Shown: one piece after another, positions 8,147 to 16,197 of the stretch
How positions within the stretch are numbered: the stretch's first letter is position 1
Layout: each line of letters opens with the position of its first letter
Origin: Candidatus Paraburkholderia kirkii
Lineage (GTDB): Bacteria > Pseudomonadota > Gammaproteobacteria > Burkholderiales > Burkholderiaceae
Reading direction: 5' to 3'
DNA: 64,000 nucleotides
NCBI GenBank assembly: GCA_001189345.1
Contig: LFKV01000015.1
Location: forward strand, 62,001 to 126,000
Made by a program: the position numbers and the translations under genes
Notes under the pieces: model-generated
Told to the model about the DNA's origin: nothing
What the model saw: only the letters and a program-made list of their open reading frames with translations
Database searches by the model: none

Positions 8147-9418
8147 CACGCCGAACATCACGCGCTTCGCGTGGCCCGGGTAGCTCTTCTTCATCTGCAC
8201 GATCGCCATGCGATAGCTGCAGGCTTCGGGCGGCAGATAGAAGTCGGTGATCTCGGTGAACTGCTTCTGCAGAAGCGGCACGAATACCTCGTTCAGCGCG
8301 ACGCCCAGCACGGCGGGTTCGTCGGGCGGTTTGCCCGTGTAGGTGGAATGGAAGAGGGCGTCGCGGCGCATCGTGATCTTCTCGACCGTGAAGACCGGAA
8401 GCCACTCCTGCTCGTTGTAATAGCCGGTGTGATCGCCGTACGGCCCTTCGAGCGCGTGCTCGTATTTCGCGGCGGCGGAGTTCGACGGGCGCGGCGGCGC
8501 GCCTTCGGGCGCGGGCGGCACGCTGCCCTCCTGCGGATGAATAAAGCCCTCGAGCACGATCTCCGCGCGCGCCGGCACCTGCAGCGTATCGACGCCCGGC
8601 ATCAGGCATCGGGCGAGCTCGGTGCGCGGGCCGCGTAGCAGTCCGGCGAACTGGTATTCCGAGAGCGAATCCGGCACCGGCATCACCGCGCCGAGGATGG
8701 TCGCGGGATCCGCGCCGAGCACGACCGCCACCGGATACGGCTTGCCCGGATTGGCGAGCGCGAACTCGCGGAAATCGAGCGCGCCGCTGCGATGCACGAG
8801 CCAGCGCATGATGAGCTTGTTGCGCCCGATGAGCTGCGCCGGTAGATGCCGAGATTCTGGCGCGGCTTGTTCGGTCCGCGCGTGACTGTGAGACCCCAGG
8901 TGAGGAGCGGTCCGGCGTCGCCCGGCCAGCACGTCTGGATCGGCAGCCGATGGAGATCGACGTCCTCGCCTTCCCAGACGACTTCCTGGCAAGACGGCGC
9001 GCTCACCGACTTCGGCGCCATGTCCCAACATCGCCTTGGCGAGCGAGAGCAGCTTGCCCGCGTCCTTCAGGCCTTTGGGCGGCTCGGGCTCCTTGAGGGC
9101 GGACAGCAAGCCGGCCGACGTCGCGCAGCGAACCCAGCGCGGCGACGTCGCTGCCGAGACTGACATCGGCGCCGCTCTGCGCCTCCGTTTCGATGCCCAT
9201 GCCGAGCGCGACGCGCCGCGTCGTGCCGAACAGGTTCGCGAGCACGGGCATCGTGTGGCCGGTGGGCGCCTCGAAGAGCAGCGCCGGTCCGCCCGCGCGC
9301 AAGACGCGATCGGAGACTTCGGTGATTTCGAGAACGGGGGAGACGGGCTGTCGATGCGGCGCAATTCACCGAGCGCTTCGAGGCGGGCGGTGAAGTCGCG
9401 CAGGTCTTTGTATTTCAT
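7925..9418 (-). pseudogene. ubiD: UbiD decarboxylase with four frameshifts, fused by deletion to the C-terminus of an asparaginase
   Basis: UbiD removes the carboxyl group from 3-polyprenyl-4-hydroxybenzoate in ubiquinone synthesis, using prenylated FMN. The start [23 protein letters not shown] at 9418 and the segments [33 protein letters not shown] and [19 protein letters not shown] are plainly UbiD. Four frameshifts occur: one base missing near 9345, one extra near 9105, one extra near 9025, one missing near 8845. After HAKRVMFGV (about 8146) the normal UbiD sequence WSFLRQFMYTKF is absent. Instead the frame continues into [13 protein letters not shown] and [18 protein letters not shown], which resembles the end of L-asparaginase II. 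A deletion of the last third of ubiD and most of the next gene is the simplest cause. Confidence 0.85.
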
Positions 9419-9625
9419 CGATGGTCGGGTTTGGACTCGAAGGCGCCCGAAGCGCACGGTGCGAGGGGCGGGACAGCTGCGCGCCACGCGATTGTCGATT
9501 TTACCTGCGTCCGCGTCCGTGCGTTCGGTGACATTCAGCAAAATCCGCTGGGAATCGCCCGTGAGACTTTCCGGGCGCTGAACACTGTTCAATATAACTG
9601 TAAGTAATTGAAAAAATCTATAGCA
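9419..9625. other. Divergent intergenic region
   Basis: The sequence between ubiD and the transglycosylase leader becomes AT-richer toward 9580-9660 and contains no credible gene. It must hold the ubiD promoter on the reverse strand, which I cannot place with confidence. Confidence 0.5.
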
Positions 9626-9653
9626 TTGAAACCTCATTAAACCCTGTTAGAAT
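9626..9653 (+). promoter_or_regulatory. Sigma-70-like promoter of the transglycosylase leader
   Basis: TTGAAA and TAGAAT are separated by 16 bases in an AT-rich island, the strongest promoter-like pair upstream of the transglycosylase gene. Transcription would begin near 9660, about 340 bases before the start codon. Confidence 0.55.
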
Positions 9654-9659
9654 CCGTTG

Positions 9660-9794
9660 GCATCAATTGCAGGTTTTGAAACTTTTTACCTCTGCCTCAG
9701 GTCTTTCAAGACGCACATGCGTCGCCTGCGCCGTTCCTGCCCGGCGACTCATGGCTGTTGGTTGTCACTGCCGGCGTATCTCACGCCGGTTTTT
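9660..9794 (+). ncRNA. Candidate small RNA or terminated leader
   Basis: A transcript starting at the promoter 9626-9653 would meet a hairpin CCGGCG/CGCCGG followed by five T residues at 9771-9794. That gives an RNA of about 135 bases that ends 200 bases before the next gene. It contains a palindrome GACGCACATGCGTC. It may be a free small RNA or an attenuator of the downstream gene. I do not recognise any named riboswitch in it. The stretch 9795-10000 shows a second stem (CCGGC/GCCGG at about 9845-9862) but no gene. Confidence 0.35.
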
Positions 9795-10000
9795 CGCGTG
9801 GAAAGCCATCTGCGCACATAGGGCATGCGGTTCGTGCCGCGCAACCGGCGGTTTTTTTGCCGGATCGGCTTTCCAGACGGCGCATGCCGTATCCTCGATG
9901 CCGCTTACGCTTGCCGAGAGCGGGCGGTGTCTGATTTGCGTTCCGAATATGGGTTTTATTCGTATTCATCTGCGCAAATCATGCAACATTGGGAGCATCG

Positions 10001-11116
10001 ATGAACGCTTCGGTTTGGTGGGGTTCCGACACCCGCGCCGCGCAGATCGTGCGCAAGGCGCTGCGTCGCGGACGCCGTTTGAGTCACCATCTTTTCAGCC
10101 TGGTTGGCGGCGTGGCCGTCGTTACGGCCCTCGCCCTCTGGTTGCTGCCTTCGTGGCGCACCACCTTCGCGGCAAGGATCATGCCGTTCGTGTCGGCCGC
10201 GGTTCAGGCCGGACCGGCCCGTCTCCTCGCGGGCCAGCCGTTGCCGCCGTTCTCGGCGGTGCATCGCCCGTCCAGCGACTCCGCGCTGCCCGCGAGCCTC
10301 GCGGCGAATTTGACCGATGCGGCTGCGTCGGCCAAGTCCACGGCACCTGGCGCGAGCGTGCCGTCGCTCGGCGCGGCCGCAAGCGACGACAACAGCACCC
10401 GTCAGCTCACCGACGGCATCAGTCTCGCCGTGTCGCCCAACGGGCTCGATCCGCGCACGATGCCCTCCGTCGGCATGCTGGCGAGCATGATTCCCGCGCA
10501 GCGCGTCGTCGCCGACGCCCGTGACGACCGCGTGCTCGTCTCCACGCGCGAGCAGAAGCTCGTCGCGAACTTCATTGCGCGACGTTATCGCGTGGCAGAA
10601 GAGCCGGTCAGCGAACTCGTGCGCGCCGCGTTCGACACGGGTCGCGAGGTCGGCCTCGACCCGCTGCTGCTGCTCTCCGTGATGGCCATCGAATCGGGCT
10701 TCAATCCGTATGCGGAAAGCGGCGTCGGCGCGCAAGGCCTGATGCAGGTGATGTCCAAGGTTCATTCCGACAAGTTCCAGTACTTCGGCGGCTCGCACGC
10801 AGCGCTCGATCCGCTCGCGAACATCAAGGTCGGCGCGCTCGTGCTGAAGGATTGCATCGCGCGCGGCGGCTCGGTGGCGGGCGGCCTGCGCTACTACGTC
10901 GGCTCCACGACACAGGACGACGGCGGCTACGGCGCGAAGGTGCTGGCCGAGCGTTCGCGCCTGCGCGATGTCGCGCGCGGCCGCAACGTGCCGATCAACG
11001 CCCCGCAGGCGCCGGTCCAGGCCGCGCCGAAGCAGGTGCTGGCGTCGACCTCGGTGGACAAGCGCGTGCACGTGACGATCGATTCGTCGAAGAAGGAAGG
11101 CGTCATCGCAGGATGA
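10001..11116 (+). CDS. Membrane-anchored lytic transglycosylase (SLT domain)
   Basis: The 371-residue product has an N-terminal membrane anchor (LVGGVAVVTALALWLLPSW, about residues 33-51), a long low-complexity linker, and a C-terminal SLT domain from about residue 215. The motif LLLLSVMAIESGFNPYAESG contains the catalytic glutamate and AQGLMQVM follows. It would cleave the glycan strands of peptidoglycan in the periplasm. The ATG at 10001 follows GGGAG by five bases and was preferred to a TTG four codons upstream. The frame is intact. The long leader upstream may regulate it. Confidence 0.88.
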   Translation: MNASVWWGSDTRAAQIVRKALRRGRRLSHHLFSLVGGVAVVTALALWLLPSWRTTFAARIMPFVSAAVQAGPARLLAGQPLPPFSAVHRPSSDSALPASLAANLTDAAASAKSTAPGASVPSLGAAASDDNSTRQLTDGISLAVSPNGLDPRTMPSVGMLASMIPAQRVVADARDDRVLVSTREQKLVANFIARRYRVAEEPVSELVRAAFDTGREVGLDPLLLLSVMAIESGFNPYAESGVGAQGLMQVMSKVHSDKFQYFGGSHAALDPLANIKVGALVLKDCIARGGSVAGGLRYYVGSTTQDDGGYGAKVLAERSRLRDVARGRNVPINAPQAPVQAAPKQVLASTSVDKRVHVTIDSSKKEGVIAG

Positions 11117-11190
11117 CGGCGACAACGAAACGAAGCACGTCGCCTCGGCGGAGTTCGGCGCGTAAGCTTGGCGCCACCGTCAGATATGAG

Positions 11191-11216
11191 AAAGGGCACC
11201 CGCGGGTGCCCTTTTT
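11191..11216. terminator. Bidirectional terminator
   Basis: AAAGGGCACCCG pairs with CGGGTGCCCTTT over twelve bases with almost no loop and is followed by TT. It separates the convergent transglycosylase and aminotransferase genes. Confidence 0.85.
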
Positions 11217-11234
11217 GTTTGCCTGACAATCGGG

Positions 11235-12425
11235 TCATCTGCTGAACAATGTGCCGAGCCGCCGAACCGCTTTCTCCAGTTTCGAGTGGGCCGTCGCGTA
11301 GGACAGGCGGATATACCGCTCCGGTGCATGAAATCCGAAATCCGCGCCCGGCACGAGCACGACACCTGCGTCGTGGAGCATCGAATGCGTGAGCGCGTCG
11401 CTGTTGCCGGCCGCGGGATGATGAACCGAGGCTGTATCGGCGTAGACGTAGAACGCGCCGTCCGGCACCACCGGCGCGCCGAAGCCGAGCGAGCGCAGCG
11501 CCGGCACGATGTAATCGCGCCGCTGCTTGAATTCGAGCCGGCGCGCTTCGTAGATCGCGAGCGTTTCGGGCTCGAAGCAGGCGAGCGCGGCGTGCTGCGC
11601 GAGCGCCGACGCGCAGATGAACAGATTCTGCGAGAGCTTCTCGACTGCGCTCACCATCGCGTGCGGCACCACGAGCCAACCGAGCCGCCAGCCGGTCATG
11701 TTGAAGTATTTCGAGAAGCTGTTCACCGTGACGACGTCGTCGCCGTAGGAGAGGGCGGAGACAGGCTGCGCGTCGTAGCTCAAGCCCTGATAGGTTTCGT
11801 CGACGATCGTGGAGCCGCCGCGCGCGCGAACCGTCTCGACGATGCGCCGCAACTCGTCCGGCTCGATCGACGTGCCCGTCGGATTCGACGGCGACGCGAG
11901 CAGCACGCCGCGCGTCTTACCGGTCTAGTTTTCCTCGACGTGCCCGACGGTCAGCTGAAAGCGCTCGGCGGGGCCGCTCGCGATCAGCACCTGCTTGCCG
12001 TCCGCCGACACGAAATGCCGGTTGCACGGATAGCACGGATCGGGCATCAGGACTTCGTCGCCGTTGTCGACGAGCGCCATGCAGGCGAGCAGCAGCGCCG
12101 CCGATGCGCCCGCCGTCACGACGATGCGCTCCGGATCGACCGCAAGGCCGAACACATCGCGATAGTGCCGTGCGATCGCCTCGCGCAGCGCGTGGATGCC
12201 GAGCGCGTTGGTGTACTGCGTGACGCCGCGCTTCAATGCATCGGCGGCGGCGCGGGTCACCGGCTCCGGCGCGGTGAAGTCCGGCTCGCCGATGCTCATG
12301 TGAATGATGTCGCGGCCCGCGCGTTCCAGCGCCTGCGCCTGCTTCATCAGTTCCATCACGTAGAAGGGCTCGATCGCATCGACCCGCGAGGCGAGCCGGA
12401 CGAGCGGTTCCGCAGCGCGGTTCAT
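11235..12425 (-). pseudogene. Class I/II PLP aminotransferase, single internal stop
   Basis: The product has MSIGEPDFTAPEPV, YTNALGIHALREAIARHY, SPSNPTGTSIEPDEL and the PLP-lysine motif NSFSKYFNMTGWRLGW, so it belongs to the AspC/AlaT-like fold-type I aminotransferases. One codon, TAG at 11925-11927 (HVEEN-stop-TGKTRGVLLASPSNP), interrupts an otherwise clean 396-codon frame. The family usually has tryptophan there, so TGG to TAG is the likely change. The N-terminal 166 residues alone lack the PLP lysine and would be inactive. It follows nusB closely, the usual gene order in this group. Substrate cannot be told from sequence. Confidence 0.9.
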
Positions 12426-12863
12426 TTACGCTCCGCGCCCGCGCGCCTGCGCCTCGGCGGGACGCATCACGACGGCGAGCTTGTCGAGCACGCCGTTCAC
12501 GTATTTGTAGCCGTCCGAGCCGCCGAAGGTTTTCGTCAGTTCGACCGCTTCGTTGATGACCACGCGATACGGCACGTCGATGTGATGCTTGAACTCGAAC
12601 GCGGCGACCAGCAGCACCGCCCGCTCGACCGGCGACAACCGCTCGATCGGGCGGTCGAGGCACGGCTGCAACTGCGCGGACAGCGCATCGGATTCCTTGA
12701 TCACGCCGTGCAGGATTGCATCGAGGTGCGCCTGATTGGCCTTGTCGAAGCCTTGCGCAGAACGCAATTGCGCGTCGATCTCGCCAGCGGGCGCGCCTGA
12801 CAGCAGCCATTGATACAGCCCTTGCGTCGCGAGTTCGCGCGAACGGCGTCGTGCGCTCTTCAT
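12426..12863 (-). CDS. nusB: Transcription antitermination protein NusB
   Basis: NusB joins NusE (ribosomal S10) on boxA RNA and promotes antitermination of rRNA operons. The 145-residue product begins [23 protein letters not shown] and contains [22 protein letters not shown] and [32 protein letters not shown], all hallmark segments. It is the usual length for the family. Its start overlaps the ribH stop by four bases, so the two are translationally coupled. The frame is intact. Confidence 0.97.
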   Translation of the reverse strand: MKSARRRSRELATQGLYQWLLSGAPAGEIDAQLRSAQGFDKANQAHLDAILHGVIKESDALSAQLQPCLDRPIERLSPVERAVLLVAAFEFKHHIDVPYRVVINEAVELTKTFGGSDGYKYVNGVLDKLAVVMRPAEAQARGRGA

Positions 12864-13354
12864 GCGCGGTCCTCGTCTTCTTCATCGCCGTCAAGCTGCT
12901 CAAGCGCGACGGACAGATTCGCCATCTCGACCGCCACGCGCGCGGCGTCGCGGCCCTTCTCGGTCATGCGGGCAACGGCCTGCTCGTCGTTTTCGGTCGT
13001 CAGCACGGCGTTGGCTACCGGAATGCCGAAGTCGAGCGCGATGCGCGAGATGCCCGAGCCGCTTTCGTTCGAAACCAGCTCGAAGTGGTACGTCTCGCCG
13101 CGCACGACCGCGCCGAGCGCGATCAGAGCGTCGAACTGGCCGGATTCCGCGAGTTTGTGCAGCGCGAGCGGGATTTCGAGCGCGCCCGGCACGGTGACGA
13201 GCAGCACGTCCTGGCCGATCACGCCGAGGCGCTCCAGCTTCTCGATGCAGGCGTCGGCGAGGCCGTTGCACACCGGTTCGTTGAAGCGCGACTGCACGAT
13301 GCCGATGCGCAAGCCGTCACCGTCGAGGTTTGGCTGGTATTGTCCGATTTCCAT
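12860..13354 (-). CDS. ribH: 6,7-dimethyl-8-ribityllumazine synthase
   Basis: RibH condenses the RibA/RibD-derived pyrimidine with 3,4-dihydroxy-2-butanone 4-phosphate to give lumazine, the direct riboflavin precursor. The 164-residue product shows [59 protein letters not shown] and [13 protein letters not shown], the substrate-binding segments. It has the acidic C-terminal tail ([11 protein letters not shown]) common in this genus. It lies 54 bases downstream of ribBA and overlaps nusB. Intact. Confidence 0.97.
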   Translation of the reverse strand: MEIGQYQPNLDGDGLRIGIVQSRFNEPVCNGLADACIEKLERLGVIGQDVLLVTVPGALEIPLALHKLAESGQFDALIALGAVVRGETYHFELVSNESGSGISRIALDFGIPVANAVLTTENDEQAVARMTEKGRDAARVAVEMANLSVALEQLDGDEEDEDRA

Positions 13355-13408
13355 GAATGAGGTCCTTGGATTGGAATTGTCCGGAATTGGGTTGAGCGGC
13401 CGGCGGTC

Positions 13409-14572
13409 TCAGGCCGAGCGCAACTGGGTAATGGCGGGCTCGACCGGCGCGGCCGTCGCGGGGCAGCCGGGCATCGGCACGAAGCCCGTCACTTCCAGCC
13501 CGTAGCCCGACATGCTGCCGAGCTTGCGCGGGTTCGCGAGCACCTGCATCTTGCCGACGCCCAGGTCACGCAGAATCTGCGCGCCGATGCCGTACGTCTT
13601 GAAGTCGATCGGGCGGCGCTGCAGCTCGACCGCCTTTTCCTTCTGATCGAAGGCGCGGAACACGTCGACGAGATGCTCCTTCGTGTCGCCGCAGTTGAGC
13701 ATGACGATCGCGCCGAGATCGCGCGCGGCGATTTCCTTCATCGCGGCGTCGATGGTCCAGGAGTGCGTGGACGAATCGATTTCGAGCAGATCGAGCACCG
13801 ACAGCGGCTCGTGCACGCGCACCGGCGTCTCGCGTTCGGGGCGTGGCGTGCCGCGCACGAGCGCGATGTGCGGCGAATGGGTCGGTTCGTCGCGATACAG
13901 CACCGCGCGGAACGGGCCGTGCGCGGTCTGCATCGTGCGCTCGCAAACCTTTTCAATGATCGACTCGGTGCGGCTGCGGTAGTGGATCAGGTCGGCGATC
14001 GTGCCGATCTTGATGCCATGCTGCTGGCTGAATTCGATGAGATCGGGCAGGCGCGCCATTTCGCCGTCGTCCTTGATGATCTCGCAGATCACCGCGGCGG
14101 GCGTCAGGCCCGCGAGCGCCGTGAAATCGCAGCCTGCTTCGGTGTGGCCCGCGCGCACCAGCACGCCGCCCGGCTGCGCCATGATCGGGAACACGTGGCC
14201 CGGCTGCACGATGTGCTCGGCGCGCGCGTCGTGCGCGACCGCCGTGGCGATCGTTTTGGCGCGGTCGGCGGCCGAGATGCCGGTCGTCACGCCTTCGGCC
14301 GCCTCGATGCTCACGGTGAAGGCCGTGCCGTACTGCGTGCCGTTGCGATGCGTCATGAGCGGCAGATTCAACTGCCTGCAGCGCTCCTGCGTGAGCGTGA
14401 GGCAGATGAGGCCACGGCCGTACTTCGCCATGAAGTTGATGGCTTCCGGCGTGACAAACTCGGCGGCGATGACGAGATCGCCTTCATTTTCGCGGTCTTC
14501 TTCGTCGACGAGGATCACCATCCGGCCGGCTTTCAGTTCAGCGATGATCTCAGGAGTGGAGGTGAGCGACAT
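13409..14572 (-). CDS. ribBA: 3,4-dihydroxy-2-butanone 4-phosphate synthase with degenerate GTP cyclohydrolase II domain
   Basis: Residues 1 to about 205 form a complete DHBP synthase: DEEDRENEGDLVIAAEFV, THRNGTQYGTAFTVSIEAAEG, HTEAGCDFTALAGL. This half turns ribulose 5-phosphate into the four-carbon unit for RibH. The C-terminal half has the RibA fold (ELQRRPIDFKTYGIGAQILRDLGV) but lacks the three clustered zinc cysteines of active GTP cyclohydrolase II. That matches the RibBX type known in proteobacteria, in which only the RibB half is active. The cyclohydrolase must then be encoded elsewhere. The start at 14572 gives MSLTSTPEIIAELKAG. Intact, 387 residues. Confidence 0.93.
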   Translation of the reverse strand: MSLTSTPEIIAELKAGRMVILVDEEDRENEGDLVIAAEFVTPEAINFMAKYGRGLICLTLTQERCRQLNLPLMTHRNGTQYGTAFTVSIEAAEGVTTGISAADRAKTIATAVAHDARAEHIVQPGHVFPIMAQPGGVLVRAGHTEAGCDFTALAGLTPAAVICEIIKDDGEMARLPDLIEFSQQHGIKIGTIADLIHYRSRTESIIEKVCERTMQTAHGPFRAVLYRDEPTHSPHIALVRGTPRPERETPVRVHEPLSVLDLLEIDSSTHSWTIDAAMKEIAARDLGAIVMLNCGDTKEHLVDVFRAFDQKEKAVELQRRPIDFKTYGIGAQILRDLGVGKMQVLANPRKLGSMSGYGLEVTGFVPMPGCPATAAPVEPAITQLRSA

Positions 14573-14792
14573 GATGACGTCCCGTTCGGGGCCCGGTTTG
14601 GGGAAAGCGCGTATTTTACGCCACGGTCGATGGACAGTCGCTGAAATCGCCGCGCTTTGCTCCGTGGCGTTTTCCTAAGCCATTCGGACGAATGGCGGAC
14701 GAGCCGCGCGCCTAAGAGACTACGGTCATCTCAACTTTCAGTGGCGCGAATTCTGTACAATGTTCAGTACGTTAAATCGTATGGGACCGGCC
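14573..14792. other. Divergent spacer between ribBA and the toxin-antitoxin remnant
   Basis: No gene and no FMN riboswitch is visible here. Just before the antitoxin start, GTAC half-sites flank ATGTTCA-like sequence (about 14755-14771), which may be a toxin-antitoxin autoregulatory operator, but the symmetry is poor. Confidence 0.4.
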
Positions 14793-15151
14793 ATGGCTTA
14801 CACCTCGAAGGACATCGTTCCGCTGTCGCAGGCGCGCGCCAATCTTTCCGAACTCGTCGACGAAGTGCGAGGCGGAACCGAGAAGATCATCACGAAGAAT
14901 GGCGAGAGCTGCGCCATGGCGAGAGCTGCGCCGCGCTCATCAGCACAGAGAAACTCGAGATGTACTACCGGATGGAAAAAGCGCGCGTTCATCTCGTGTT
15001 GCTGCGCGATGCGCTTTCGGCACTGAAGAATCTCGAAAAGCACGGTTCGGAAGACGCGGACGGTTACTTTGCGCGTATCGAGCAGCGACTCGATTCGGAG
15101 CAAGCGAAAACAGGGAGGCGAGGGTCGTGGATGACGAGCGCAGGCGCGTGA
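14793..15151 (+). pseudogene. Phd/YefM-type antitoxin, split by a 17-bp tandem duplication
   Basis: MAYTSKDIVPLSQARANLSELVDEVRGG is the N-terminal dimerisation and DNA-binding half of a Phd/YefM antitoxin. A perfect 17-bp tandem duplication at 14899-14932 then shifts the frame. After it, the +2 frame continues as the C-terminal, toxin-binding half (ALISTEKLEMYYRMEKARVH, LRDALSALKNLEKHG) to the stop at 15151. Removing one copy restores a single protein of about 113 residues. The antitoxin would neutralise the RelE-like toxin that follows and repress the operon. As it stands only a truncated DNA-binding half can be made. Confidence 0.8.
14899..14932 (+). repeat. 17-bp perfect tandem duplication inside the antitoxin gene
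   Basis: The 17-base unit ATGGCGAGAGCTGCGCC occurs twice back to back with no mismatch. One copy belongs to the antitoxin coding sequence; the other is the inactivating insertion. Confidence 0.95.
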
Positions 15152-15548
15152 GCATCCGAATCTCGAGCGATTTTGACGCTCGACTCACGGACATCGAGCG
15201 CTATTGGAATCGAGTGGAGCATCCACAGCAGTTCAGACGGCTCCTCACGTCGATCAGGGAGAACGTGATTCCGTTACTCCAACGCTTTCCGGCGATCGGG
15301 CGACGCGTCTTCAATTCGAAGCCGGACACAATCGACACGTTACTGGTACTGGAGGAACTTGTTGAAATATGACGCGGGCGGGCTGGGGCGAACTCCACGA
15401 GTACATATTCGACGACTACGTACTGCTCTTGTTGTTGAATAATTCGGTCATGTTCCTGTCGCTCAGGCACACGAAGGAAGTGTCGTTCGAATTCCACGAC
15501 CTGTGGGCGGCGAGCCGTAACCTGTGCCCAACCGCACGGCGAAGCTGA
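15148..15548 (+). pseudogene. RelE/ParE-type toxin, frameshifted
   Basis: The frame opening at GTG 15148 (overlapping the antitoxin stop as GTGA) reads MSIRISSDFDARLTDIERYW and PLLQRFPAIGRRVFNSKPDT, a plasmid-stabilisation type RelE/ParE toxin. Near 15365-15372 it hits a stop (LVEI-stop). The next frame carries the conserved end: ELHEYIFDDYVLLLLLNNSV and FLSLRHTKEVSFEFHDLW, to the stop at 15546-15548. The break is one indel. An alternative GTG start is at 15127. With the antitoxin also broken, the whole module is dead. It ends six bases before the converging ribE gene. Confidence 0.75.
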
Positions 15549-15553
15549 ACGCG

Positions 15554-16168
15554 TCACGTCGCGCTCATCATCCGCTCCACATACCGCGCAATCAGATCGA
15601 TCTCCAGATTGACCTTCGACCCGGCCTCGAGCGCCTTGAGCGTGGTCACTTCGACCGTATGCGGAATGAGGTTGATGGAGAATTCGCAGCCGTCGGGGCG
15701 GTTGCTGACGGCGTTCACGGTGAGACTGACGCCGTTCACCGTCACCGAGCCCTTGTAGGCCAGATACTTGCCGATCTCCTTCGGCGCGACGATGCGCAGT
15801 TCATGCGATTCGCCCACGGGCTCGAACTTCGAGACGACGCCCAGTCCGTCGACGTGACCCGAGACGAGATGGCCGCCCAGCCGGTCGTGCGCGCGCAGCG
15901 CTTTTTCCAGATTCACCGCCGCGCCAGCGTCGCCTAGGCCGACCGTCCTGTTCAGGCTTTCGCGCGAAACGTCGACGTCGAAGGCATCGGCGGACTTCCG
16001 GACCACCGTCATGCACGCGCCCTGAATGGCGATGCTGTCGCCGAGCTCGATGTCGGCGAGATCGAGCCCGCCCGCGGCGACCGTCAGACGAACGCCGGCT
16101 TCCGGGTTCGATCCGAGCGGCGTGACTTTTTCGATGCGGACCACCGCCGCGACAATGCCGGTAAACAT
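15554..16168 (-). CDS. ribE: Riboflavin synthase, alpha subunit
   Basis: Riboflavin synthase dismutates two lumazine molecules into riboflavin and a pyrimidine. The 204-residue product starts MFTGIVAAVVRIEKV and has two lumazine-binding repeats: GDSIAIQGACMTVV and DVSRESLNRT in the first, KGSVTVNGVSLTVNAVSN and EFSINLIPHTVEVTTL in the second, plus GGHLVSGHVDG between. The ATG at 16168 is the family start. It is 29 bases downstream of ribD. Naming differs between species (ribC or ribE). Intact. Confidence 0.96.
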   Translation of the reverse strand: MFTGIVAAVVRIEKVTPLGSNPEAGVRLTVAAGGLDLADIELGDSIAIQGACMTVVRKSADAFDVDVSRESLNRTVGLGDAGAAVNLEKALRAHDRLGGHLVSGHVDGLGVVSKFEPVGESHELRIVAPKEIGKYLAYKGSVTVNGVSLTVNAVSNRPDGCEFSINLIPHTVEVTTLKALEAGSKVNLEIDLIARYVERMMSAT

Positions 16169-16197
16169 CTCGTGCCTTTCTCCAGGTCCAGGGGCAG

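Noticed and set aside
14573-14660. FMN riboswitch upstream of ribBA
   Set aside because: I looked for the conserved RFN-element segments on the reverse strand and did not see them.
14755-14771. Palindromic operator of the toxin-antitoxin pair
   Set aside because: GTAC half-sites are present, but the symmetry breaks in the middle, so it is noted only as a possibility.
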